The translations under genes were made by a program, and so were the position numbers. From contig CM064481.1 of assembly GCA_032716605.1 (NCBI GenBank), positions 19,772,811-19,836,810 on the forward strand: a stretch of DNA of 64,000 nucleotides, given 5' to 3'. The DNA comes from Paralithodes platypus. Taxonomy: Eukaryota > Arthropoda > Malacostraca > Decapoda > Lithodidae. The notes below the pieces were generated by a model that was given only the letters and a program-made list of their open reading frames with translations, did no database searches and had not been told where the DNA came from. Positions 55,740 through 64,000 of the stretch are shown one piece after another (within the stretch, counting starts at the first letter, position 1; every line of letters starts with the position of its first letter).

Positions 55740-56063
55740 GATTGCCCTCACTATGAGGAACTTGTGGCCGACATGGTAGAGTACAAAGAGGAGGACCGAC
55801 CAACTATCACAGAAGTGATCACTAGGTTGACTGCCATACTGCCTGGCCTCCTGTACCTTCAGCGGTCACTGGAAGGGTTCCCTGACTCTGATGACGAGTC
55901 TGATGATGAGTCAGATGAGGATGACTCGGATGAGGATGAGGAGGATGAGGATGAGGGTGAGTCAGATGAGGATGAGTCAGGTGAGGATGAGTCTGGTGAG
56001 GATGAGGGTGAGTCAGATAAGGAATCAGATGAGAGTGAATATGATATAAATGGGGTAGACTAG
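55740..56063 (+). pseudogene. Protein-kinase-like gene, C-terminal part
   Basis: Reads HYEELVADMVEYKEEDRPTI, the usual end of a kinase C-lobe with its RP motif, then EVITRLTAILPG, then a long Asp/Glu/Ser tail encoded by GATGAG-type repeats (55885-56040), stop at 56061-56063. About 100 residues between the catalytic loop and this part are absent on both sides of the element, so either a deletion accompanied the insertion or the missing part is elsewhere. Confidence 0.6.
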
Positions 56064-56430
56064 ACAAACTTGTTAATTCTAATATTTTGCCACTACTCGT
56101 ATAACTGTTTTTCTTTAAGATAAAGTGTCTCATCGTTGGTGCGCAGACTTTGATGTCTTTGATATTATTTTGACTATCACTAGGTGGTTGTATTCAACTT
56201 AGGAAGAGCCTCTGGGAATGAAAAAGGTTAAAAATCTTACCCTTTTGGCTTCCATAGGTCCTTCTCCAGCTGAAGAAAACCAACTAATGATAACCAGAAT
56301 AAAATGAAAAAGGTGTCATCTTATTAAAGGAGTTATAATATGATAAGGAACTGATTTGTACTGGAATATTGCCTGCACAAATAGTTGTAACAGTAATTCT
56401 TGACATAACACTATCTGGTGCGACGTGTTG
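56064..56430. other. Non-coding stretch (possible 3' UTR of the kinase-like gene)
   Basis: Nothing recognisable beyond AT-rich sequence. Confidence 0.4.
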
Positions 56431-56436
56431 GGGGTT

Positions 56437-56590
56437 ATTATCTATCTATCTATCTATCTATTGCCGGACGCCATAATCCCCAAAGGGGTGGCCACGACCG
56501 AATCACCGCCATGCACCTCTGTCCTCAGCCACCTGACACCCCTCCTCCCATCCAGCACCGCTTTCACACATATACTTCTTAACTTAAGAA
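56437..56590 (-). mobile_element. RTE 3' fragment
   Basis: (CTAT)n at 56440-56462, then the inverse of the RTE 3' end at 7600-7715 (GGGGTGGCCACGACCGAA, CACCTCTGTCC). Strongly 5'-truncated. Confidence 0.85.
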
Positions 56591-56679
56591 ATAGGGTGGT
56601 CACCCTATTTCATGGGGTGGAAATGAGTTACATGGAGGGATCGTGTTTAAATAGTAGTGATTTTTGTTTTTCTCCCTCG

Positions 56680-57003
56680 CAGATGGCTGGTGAACTACAA
56701 CTGTGACGTCTCCCCTGCAGATGACTGGTGAACTACAACTGTGACGTCTCCCCTGCAGATGACTGGTGAACTACAACTGTGACATCTCCCCCGCAGATGA
56801 CTGGTGAACTACAACTCTAACGTCTCCCCCGCAGATGACCGGTGAACTGCAACTGTGACGTCTCCCCCGCAGATGACTGGTGAACTACAACTGTGACGTC
56901 TCCCCCGCAGATGACTGGTGAACTACAACTGTGACATCTCCCCCGCAGATGACTGGTGAACTACAACTGTGACGTCTCCCCCGCAGATGACCGGTGAACT
57001 ACA
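56680..57003. repeat. 38-bp minisatellite, about 8.5 copies
   Basis: Unit CAGATGACTGGTGAACTACA followed by ACTGTGACGTCTCCCCCG. Copies differ by a few bases. Confidence 0.97.
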
Positions 57004-57369
57004 AAGAGCATTTATGTGCTGTAGTACTGTATATTTCAAGTGATATCTTGTTACCAAGTGCCCTCTCTTTAACTACTCTTATGCTGCAAAATGAACAACT
57101 CTACAAGAAATTCATATCGAGCCATCAGATTCACAGCCCTCTCTACAATACCCAACCAGTGAATATTTGCAGAACAATTATACAAAAGTATAACTTTTTT
57201 TTATTGTAGGCTCCAATCGAGCAGGGCTAGACCCTGGAGAGGTTTTAGGCATTTGATAAAGAGTCCCTGGAACTCTTGTTTCATTTGGCCTCTCTTACTG
57301 ATTTCCTTTGTGCCTCACTTACACTGAGAGTAATCCAGCTAACTCTCACAAACACCTCCTCCTCCTATC
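57004..57369. other. Non-coding stretch
   Basis: No supported gene. The last ~150 bp may belong to the LINE fragment that follows. Confidence 0.35.
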
Positions 57370-57655
57370 CACTTAATTCAAGTGTTCAAAATCATCAAAG
57401 GCATCGACAATATGAACTGTAGTAAGTACTTCACTATCAACCAGTCTAATTACATGCGGGGAAACGGTTGCAAAATTATTGGTAAATCTTTTAACTCGTA
57501 TGAATCTAAGAATTTCTTCTTCAATCGAGTTGTCAACTTGTGGAATGGGCTTCCCTGAGACGTTATAGACTGCATCACCGTTGATTCTTTTAAACTTCGC
57601 CTAGACAAATATCTTGCATCAAACCCGCGACTTACTGCGTTTGTAAATGAATAAC
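57370..57655 (+). mobile_element. CR1/L2-like LINE C-terminal fragment
   Basis: Reads QVFKIIKGIDNMN, ESKNFFFNRVVNLWNGLP, a TGA, then DVIDCITVDSFKLRLDKYL. This is the typical C-terminal tail of CR1/L2-type ORF2, with one nonsense codon. Confidence 0.8.
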
Positions 57656-57989
57656 GTTTATTTTATTCCCCCCTCAGATTCATCAAAGGATTATTGTGTT
57701 TATATATTGCTAAGACATTACTCTTTTTTTCCCAGATATACGAAAGATCCTTATAACTGTGTTATGTTACTAACCCATCTGTCCCCTACTAACTTCATAG
57801 TCCTGCCACAGACATTAGTTCCAGGGCAGTGGTTTCCTTTCGAATTTTCCCTTACCCACTCTAAACCACTGTTTGGACACTTGATCCGCAGCATTTTGGA
57901 GGAAAATTAAGCAGCCTAGAGGGGTCAGTAGAGCTGTTGTTGCTTTATTTCCTTTGTACTCCTTTGTACACTTCACTACACTAAACAAG

Positions 57990-58620
57990 TCATGCACACC
58001 ACACTTCATTCTTCCTTTTCTATTGCACTAGACATATTGAAGGCCTTCAATAGAGTCTGGCACAAATCTCTAATTTCTAAACTACCCTCATTCGCTTTCT
58101 ATCCCTCCTGTGCCTTTGTCTCTAATTTCCTTTCCGGCCATTCCATAGCTGCGGTTGTGGACGGCCATCATTCTCTTCCTCATCCTATCAACTCCGGTGT
58201 TCCTCAGGGATCCGTCCTATCTCCTATTCTCTTTCTAATTTTCATAAATTATCTCAACTGTACCTCCAGTCCTATCCATTCATATGCAGACGACTCTACC
58301 TTACACTATTCATTGTTCAATTAGTTTCCCAGAATGCCCCAGCCAGCAATCCCTCAAAAGCTAACATAATGAAGCCATACAACACTTATCTTCTGATCTA
58401 ACTACCATTTCCAATTGGCGCAGAGAAAACCTTGTTACTTTTAATGCTTCCAAAACCCAATTTCTCCATCTATCTACCCGCCGTGAACTCTCAGAGGACT
58501 TTCCCTTATTCTTCAACAATACAAAAATCAACCCTTCATCTTCTCTCAGTATTCTCGGTGTCTCTTTTTCTTCTGCTCTCTCTTGGAAGGACCATATTAC
58601 CAGTCTTGCTTAGGCGGCCT
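57990..58620 (+). mobile_element. LINE-beta copy F (RT fragment)
   Basis: Starts at FSIALDILKAFNRVWHKS and has [17 protein letters not shown] and [11 protein letters not shown]. It continues in another frame with the equivalent of NASKTQFLHLS to DHITSLA. Both ends truncated; several frame breaks. Confidence 0.9.
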
Positions 58621-58867
58621 CCCAGACATCATCACCATCAGGAAGCTCCTGGCCACCAAACCCAAGACCTCAACAGTGGGAGCGATAAAAAGGTTCCCCA
58701 CCCACCCTCAAGGAGGACAAAGGCCAAGACCCTCACACAGCTACGGGTCAAGAAAACCACCACTCCAGAACTGCCCACACACCTATAACAGGGCGTATCC
58801 TCCAAGCCACGCCTAGAACAGGGTTCCTCTGCCCACTAATCCCATCAATCGAGGCCGACCCACGAAC
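58621..58867. other. Unassigned stretch
   Basis: Follows the LINE-beta break abruptly. It might belong to the 5' part of the following SINE or to another element. Confidence 0.3.
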
Positions 58868-59112
58868 ATCACCCCGTGGCGTAACTGATAACGCGTCTGG
58901 CTCACAACCAGAAGGTCCCGGGTTCGTGACCCGGGCGGGGAAGAGACATTTGGGCAAGTCTCTTAACGGTGTAGCCTCTGTTCACCTAGCAGTATAAATA
59001 GGAACCTGGTATAAGTGGACGAAGTTGTGACGTCCCATCTGGGGTTGGTGATCGGTTACAAGGCAAGATGGGTATCTCACAGATACTCACAGAAGATACC
59101 CGGGTAGGAGGC
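58868..59112 (+). repeat. tRNA-derived SINE (tRNA-Val CAC-like head)
   Basis: GTGGCGTAACTGATAACGCG (box A region), anticodon stem-loop TCTGG-CTCACAA-CCAGA giving a CAC anticodon position, and box B GGTTCGTGACC with CCGGG stem. A ~165-bp non-tRNA body follows. The long body argues against a free tRNA gene. Confidence 0.75.
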
Positions 59113-59544
59113 TGTTCAGCCTATGAGACCCGGCTCATAATTTATTTCATTACTTGGTGTGTGGCTTGGGTGGACGTGTCTTAATTTATTAATTTTGGCT
59201 TTAAAATCATTGAACTTTAGCTCTTGGTCACCCCAACCTTTATCTAATGCATTTTCAAATTTTAACACACTGTTCACACTTATCACTTCTTCAGGAAGGT
59301 CATTCCAGTTCTCCACCACTCTATTACTAAAAAAGTTCTTCCTGATGTTGAGTCTTGACCTCCTCTTAAACAATTTCTTGCTGTGTCCTCTGGTGCGATC
59401 ATCCTCCTGCAGCGTGAAGAGTCCCCTACTCGCCTCCTCCTCATACACCCCTTGTAAGATTTTGTAAATTTCTATCATTTCCCCTCTGGCTCTTCTATAT
59501 GCCAACGTTGGTAAATTTAGCTTCCGAAGTCACTCTTAAGTCCT

Positions 59545-60034
59545 TTAACCTCTGAAGTGCGCATGGGGGTAATTGGAAACGTCCCCCTGTGCTGACGTAT
59601 TTGAGGTGTTTCCGTCACTAAAATATTCATTGTGCCATTAATAGCATTAATACTTATCCATATGCGCCTATTATGGGTTGATTATAAAGGTATTAACCTG
59701 AAACAACAATAAAACGAGTGAAAACAGCGTTTGGATGGTCAAAATCGGAGATATAGCCCGCGAGTTGTATAATGTATGGGTGAGGCAATCTGCTTTCCCG
59801 CCAATTTCCCCCAAGGCCACTGAGACACAGTCGATCGATACTCTCTCTCTCTCTTGCACTCGCTTGCTATCAGTGATGACCACACCCTCCAATCGGATTT
59901 CTAATGTTAGCACGAAAATATACCTCAGAATAAGGGAATAACAGGGAAAATAGGTGATAACTGAAGGAGAGGAGGAAAGTGGGGAAGGAGGGGAGCTAGA
60001 GGACTGAGATTTTGCATGGCCCAGGGGCCAAAAA

Positions 60035-60065
<31 letters not shown>

Positions 60066-60164
60066 CGATGTCAAAAGTTGATTTTTTTTTTCTCTGACTC
60101 TTAAGAGTCTCCCCGCAGTGCGCCGGGGGAACTCTTAAGAGTCTCCCCGCAGCTCCCGGGTTAA
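59545..60164. mobile_element. TTAA-flanked piggyBac-type MITE (family 2)
   Basis: TTAA at 59545-59548 and 60161-60164. Inner ends CCTCTGAAGTGCG and, inverted, CCCGGGAGCTGCGG. The body matches 30381-30950. Contains a T tract (60034-60064) and two ACTCTTAAGAGTCTCCCCGC repeats. Confidence 0.87.
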
Positions 60165-60516
60165 AGATGGTACCAACTTAGTCGCTCTCCTTTGTACTTT
60201 TTCAATAGACGTGATATCCTTAATTTTGTAGGGACTCCAAACAGGACTTGCATACTCCAGAATTGGTCTCACCAGGGACAATGGTTTAAAAATTGTTTCA
60301 TCCAGACTAACAATAGTACGACGAATAAGCCCCACAATCCTATTAGCACAGTTTATTTTTTCTGCCATATGCTTTTCAAAGGAAAGGTCATGATCAATTA
60401 TAATTCCGAGATCCTTTTCTGCCGAGGTAAGCTTCATACTCCCATCCATACAATAATCTCCATCAGGCACCTCAGATTTTCCAATTCTCATTGTTTTACA
60501 TTTGTCAGGATGGAAC

Positions 60517-61004
60517 TTAACCCTTTATTAGCGGCGCGCAACATAAGTCGAGTTAAAAAAAGCTGGACTATGTGGCGGCGCTCGACATAACTCGAGTGGC
60601 AATTTCAGCACGTAATGTGGCTGAGAGAGAGAGACAAGTGGTGGCAGGAGACTAGCGAGCGTATGACTGCTCCAGACCACCGCGGCGAACCTACTGACAC
60701 AAATCTCAGCTCCCTCCTCCCTCTCTCACTCGCTACATACTCAATTATGTACTGAAAGTACCGAATTACCTGCTTTTTGCACTCGCGTTGCACGGTTATT
60801 GCAAGAAAACTATCCATCATACAAGGATCGTTATGGTGTCATTCGAAAGCTCTGTTTATGCCCTTTCAGGGATAGGTACTTGTTTTACGTTCTGGGTCTT
60901 ATTTAGGCATGAAAATGATCACGTAAACAGCCCTATTTTGGCTAAAAACACCCCGCTGTGCGGTACACATAAATAAACCGCATAGGCCGCTCGTAAGGTG
61001 TTAA
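60517..61004. mobile_element. TTAA-flanked piggyBac-type MITE (family 4)
   Basis: TTAA at 60517-60520 and 61001-61004; inner ends CCCTTTATTAGCGGC and, inverted, CACCTTACGAGCGGC. Excision of the element with one TTAA restores the LINE-epsilon reading frame. No coding capacity. Confidence 0.93.
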
Positions 61005-61700
61005 GGAGCCATTTGTCTGACCATCCCTTCAGCGCAGTAATGTCCTCCTGCAATCTTCTACAGTCCATATGTTCTCGACCTTCCTAAATATTTTTGTGTC
61101 ATCGGCGTAGAGAAATATGTCGCTATTATTTTCTGTAACCCCGGGCATATCGTTTATAAACATGACGAACAACAGAGGTCCAAGTACGGAGCCCTGCGGA
61201 ACCCCACTTATGACATTTCTCCAACCCGACGTTTCACCATTAACTATAACTCTCTGCTGCCGTCCACGCAAAAACGATTTGATCCACCCTAAATATTTTG
61301 GCCCCAAATTGTACATCCTTATTTTTTCTATAAGTATTCGGTGTGGTACCTTATCGAACGCCTTCATAAAATCGCAGTATGCAACATCCACAGCAAGTCC
61401 CTCGTCTAATGCCTCTGTCCACCTACCGATCACTTTGAGCATCTGTAGAGTTGTTGACCTTCCTGATATAAAACCAAACTGGTTTGGGCTGAACAAATTA
61501 TTAACTTTCATATGGTGCATTACATTATCTTTAATAATAGATTCCATGATTTTGCCAATTATGCAAGTTAAACTCACCGGTCTGTAATTGCTTGGGTCAC
61601 TACGATCTCCTTTTTTAAAAATTGCCGTGATATTTGCCTTCTTCCATTCCTCTGGTAACTGCTGCTTACTGAAGGATAGATCAAAAACAATTCTGAGTGG

Positions 61701-62082
61701 TGTCTGAGTGGTATCGTACTGGTCAACCTAAGCTACTGGTCAACCTAAGCCTTCGGGTGAGACTGGTACCGTAGTGAGAATGGTATCGTACAGATTAACC
61801 CTAAGCCTTCGTTTCCAGATGTCGCCAATTGGATAAAATACAGACTACACACACATCCACAGCCATTCCAACGATACATAAACACTTAACATGCATTTCA
61901 CGCAATACATTCCCAGTTAAGGAGGCGCGATAATAATGAGCTTAGCTCGTATTGCGTGGATTCCCCTTGACGAACAAGCAAGCAAGTTACACCCAGATTC
62001 CGGAACGGGCCCCTGATACTGATCAACCCGTTCAACTTCAGTGCTTGCAACACCACCTGCCCCTTACATTACATAAAAGATC
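61701..62082. other. Unassigned stretch
   Basis: A short direct repeat ACTGGTCAACCTAAGC (about 61719 and 61736), otherwise nothing recognisable. Confidence 0.4.
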
Positions 62083-62613
62083 ATGCAAAACAGCAACAAC
62101 GGCAGACTTCCAGAATACTTGCCGCAGATGAAGAATCTCAGATACTGGAAATCGAGCGAGAACAACGATCCAGAAGGAGAAGACACCCTGGAAGCCCCCA
62201 CCTCAATCCAGGCCATTGAGAAGAATCCGGAAGAGCAGGAAGAGGAAGAAGATCTCCCTCAGGTTTTTTTAAGCTCCCCCACCCATCATGGCTTCGGCGG
62301 GGGATTCCCCGCTATTCAAACCACCTCCCATGTACCACCTGGCAAAATATGGCTGGTGCATGTGATAATGAAGATGTATGAGGATTCGCGAACTGCGGTG
62401 AGGGTGAAAGGTGTACTGAGTGAGGAGATTCCCATCTGTTATTACGCTACAAATAAGGCTGCATTTTTATCTATCTATTGTAGAGTTCGCCACCTGCAAG
62501 TGGCACCAACAAGCGTGCCACCCTTCGGTATAAGGTTTACTCTCCTAGATAGGTTGCCGACCAAGGCTGACGAGACCCATGAACCCGGATTTTTATCAGT
62601 TTGTCTCCCCTAG
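62083..62613 (+). pseudogene. Frame with an RTE-like RT scrap
   Basis: A 176-codon frame. The first half is acidic and unrecognised. IWLVHVIMKMYEDSRTAVRV and KGVLSEEIP (about 62347-62442) resemble the region of RTE-type RTs just before the GxHQGSxLSP motif, but that motif does not follow, so homology ends here. Probably a fortuitous frame over a LINE scrap. Confidence 0.45.
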
Positions 62614-62652
62614 ATTGCTCACACGCGCATGCTTGTCTGTCAAGCATACATG

Positions 62653-63143
62653 TACAGTTGCCCACATAAGTTCTGTTCCCCTCTGTAATCTTATACATAA
62701 TAATAATAATAATAATAGTTCTTAAAGCTAGCGCATGCTAAGCTAGCTAAGGATAGCTCAATAAGGCCGATTAGGCATATTTCCATTGGGGTCCTGTACT
62801 ACTACCCCATCCCTTTGCTCATGAGGGATGGTAACGACTCGGTGCTTGTGAAAAATCTTTAATGCGCCGAGCGTGGGCGCGAACCCGGGCCTTCTGGGTG
62901 GAAGTCCGAGACGCTAGTCACTACACCAAGCAAGCCGCTTAATATACATACATATAAATACAAGCCATGTAAATATAATGTGCATGATTGAATTACGAGT
63001 GTAGTTTCTAATGCAGTGGTTAACTCATCTGATAAGTCAACTGATAATTAATTAAAAGAAACCACACTTACAATTCATTCATACTAATTTTACTCGTTTA
63101 CGTACGATCACGACGAGGAACAGAACTTATGTGGGCAACTGTA
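62653..63143. mobile_element. TA-flanked mariner-type MITE
   Basis: TA at 62653-62654 and 63142-63143 bound perfect 25-bp inverted repeats (62655-62679, 63117-63141) starting CAGTTGCCCACATAAG. The TA duplication and CAGT start fit Tc1/mariner. A SINE sits inside. Confidence 0.9.
62698..62945 (-). repeat. tRNA-derived SINE with (ATT)n tail
   Basis: On the minus strand box A TGGTGTAGTGACTAG and box B GGGTTCGCGCCC, then a body of about 150 bp and (ATT)n at 62698-62716. Inserted in the TA-flanked MITE. Confidence 0.8.
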
Positions 63144-63884
63144 CCGATTGATCCATAGGATGTACGGTACGTTTCAGTCTCGTGCCCTACTGGTGGCATT
63201 CCAGGATTATTAAGCCAGCACACTGTAAGTCAAGTAAAACGCCAGGACTGGAACCCCATTTTCTATAGTTGAAATTCCCACCACCCTACATCAGTATCAT
63301 ATCTAGCTTCCAGAACAAAATTAGAATAGTAAATTGTGTTTATAGTTTGCTAATTTTTAAATATATATCTTATATAATATATCTTTTCTTTATTATTCGA
63401 GGTTAATCTTATGAATATACCATAAAAAAGATTAATTGTATATTTTATAAACAATCCCGAAATCCAAGACAAGCTATGGTTTGACAGCTTGATATTGTAA
63501 ACAAACTCTCCCAGGCAGCCTGGCTCACCACCTCTGCTTCACCACACTACGAGACTTTTTGATGTAATTATATTATGTAAATTAACACCTAAGGGAATGG
63601 CAAACTGTTTTATTTGCTATGCTTTTGTGAATCTATTTCTGTACATTGGTGGTAAATGTTTGGTACGAGTGAATTAGCCTAAGCCTACTTGGTGACATCT
63701 CCACGGTTCCAACTTCCACCTGTTGTTAACTTGTTACTGATGGACAATAGGCCTACAGCTGCGGCTACAGGTATTTGCTAGGCTGACAATATTGGGTAAC
63801 CCGGATTTTTTTTATTTTAATAGGCCTAGGCTACCACAAATTTTCCGAGTGTTTTTTATAAACAAAATTGGGAAATTTTTTATT
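63144..63884. other. Non-coding stretch
   Basis: AT-rich; repeated TAGGCCTA-type motifs (63751, 63822, 63890). No supported gene. Confidence 0.4.
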
Positions 63885-64000
63885 TTAATAGGCCTACCAT
63901 GAATTTTCTAATATCAGGATATATCAGGATATAATTTTCTAATATCAGGATAATATCTAATATCAGGATTTTCTAATATCATGAATTTTCTAGTATCAGG
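63885..64000. repeat. Short tandem repeat of TTTTCTAATATCAGGATA type
   Basis: TCTAATATCAGGAT recurs with small changes up to the window edge, so the array probably continues beyond it. Confidence 0.85.

Larger units (their letters stand above)
59113..61700 (-). mobile_element. LINE-epsilon (CR1/L2-like), interrupted by two TTAA MITEs
   Basis: Minus-strand element with RT from about 61700 to the C-terminal stop near 59116. MITEs at 60517-61004 and 59545-60164 split it. It is 5'-truncated near 61700. Confidence 0.9.
59116..61700 (-). pseudogene. LINE-epsilon reverse transcriptase, three segments
   Basis: Segment 1 (61700-61005): [68 protein letters not shown] and LYADDTKIF (catalytic YADD), to SDKWLL. 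Segment 2 (60517-60165): KFHPDKCKTMRIGKSE, KDLGIIIDHDLSFEKHM, PILEYASPVWSPYKI and KVQRRATKLVPSL. Segment 3 (59544-59116): LNLPTLAYRRARGEMIEIYK and FFSNRVVENWNDLPEEV. Segments 1 and 2 join in frame across a single TTAA. A small frameshift or deletion lies at the start of segment 3. Confidence 0.9.

Noticed and set aside
56680..57003. CRISPR-like array of 38-bp units
   Set aside because: Units are directly adjacent with no unique spacers, and the genome is eukaryotic; it is a minisatellite.
58868..58945. Functional tRNA-Val gene
   Set aside because: The tRNA part continues into a SINE body and pairing is imperfect; I keep it as a SINE head.

Overview
This is a eukaryotic, transposon-dense window, most likely from an arthropod and probably a decapod crustacean. 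The reasons are short TTAGG-type runs (27362, 27680, 30248), very long CT and other microsatellites, many tRNA-derived SINE-like units, DIRS retrotransposons (common in decapods), and almost no host coding sequence. The species call is inference. The only host-gene material I can support is one exon of an SLC9B/NHA-type Na+/H+ antiporter (12625-12895, minus) with two partial exon duplicates beside it, and a broken protein-kinase-like gene (50999-51758 and 55740-56063, plus).

Layout. 1-5118: a piggyBac-type transposase gene open at the left window edge, with one frameshift, then 2.9 kb of non-coding repeats ending in a TTAA-bounded terminal motif. 5115-9360: a non-LTR element (here LINE-beta, minus) with a CCHC gag-like ORF1 and an APE endonuclease, itself interrupted by an RTE fragment and two ~410-bp short retroelements. 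10260-12497: a TTAA-flanked piggyBac-type MITE carrying a LINE-beta copy that carries another short element, so three nested layers. 12600-13400: SLC9B exon region. 13430-17830: an inverted SINE/tandem-repeat structure split by a nearly full-length LINE (LINE-alpha) encoding a 2A-like peptide, a PHD finger, APE and RT. 17832-26508: a DIRS retrotransposon with inverted terminal repeats, internal complementary region, gag, RT/RNase H and tyrosine recombinase. 27270-31660: inverted and tandem repeats, MITEs and LINE fragments. 31679-34134: LINE-beta with a long uninterrupted ORF2. 34138-35487: second LINE-alpha copy, cut by a 100-N gap. 35588-42278: a gag-only LTR retrotransposon. 42279-46260: LINE fragments and a MITE. 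46268-48108: second, truncated DIRS copy. 48360-50880: a further LINE (minus). 50999-56063: the kinase-like gene broken by a 4-kb DNA element with ~165-bp terminal inverted repeats. 56430-64000: RTE, LINE-beta and CR1/L2-like pieces, two more TTAA-flanked MITEs inside one LINE, a TA-flanked mariner-type MITE holding a SINE, and satellites.

How parts relate. The piggyBac transposase at the left edge and six TTAA-bounded non-autonomous elements look like one mobilisation system. The best demonstration is 60517-61004, where removing the element and one TTAA restores the reading frame of the host LINE. The short retroelements share the 3' end and (AAC)n tail of LINE-alpha and have clear target-site duplications, so LINE-alpha-type machinery probably moves them. 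The most unusual proteins are the 2A-PHD-APE-RT polyprotein of LINE-alpha and the large protein of the 51759-55725 element, whose acidic motifs look like an XPG/FEN-type nuclease followed by a CXC-like cysteine-rich tail. All family assignments come from motifs read by eye; no database search was run.
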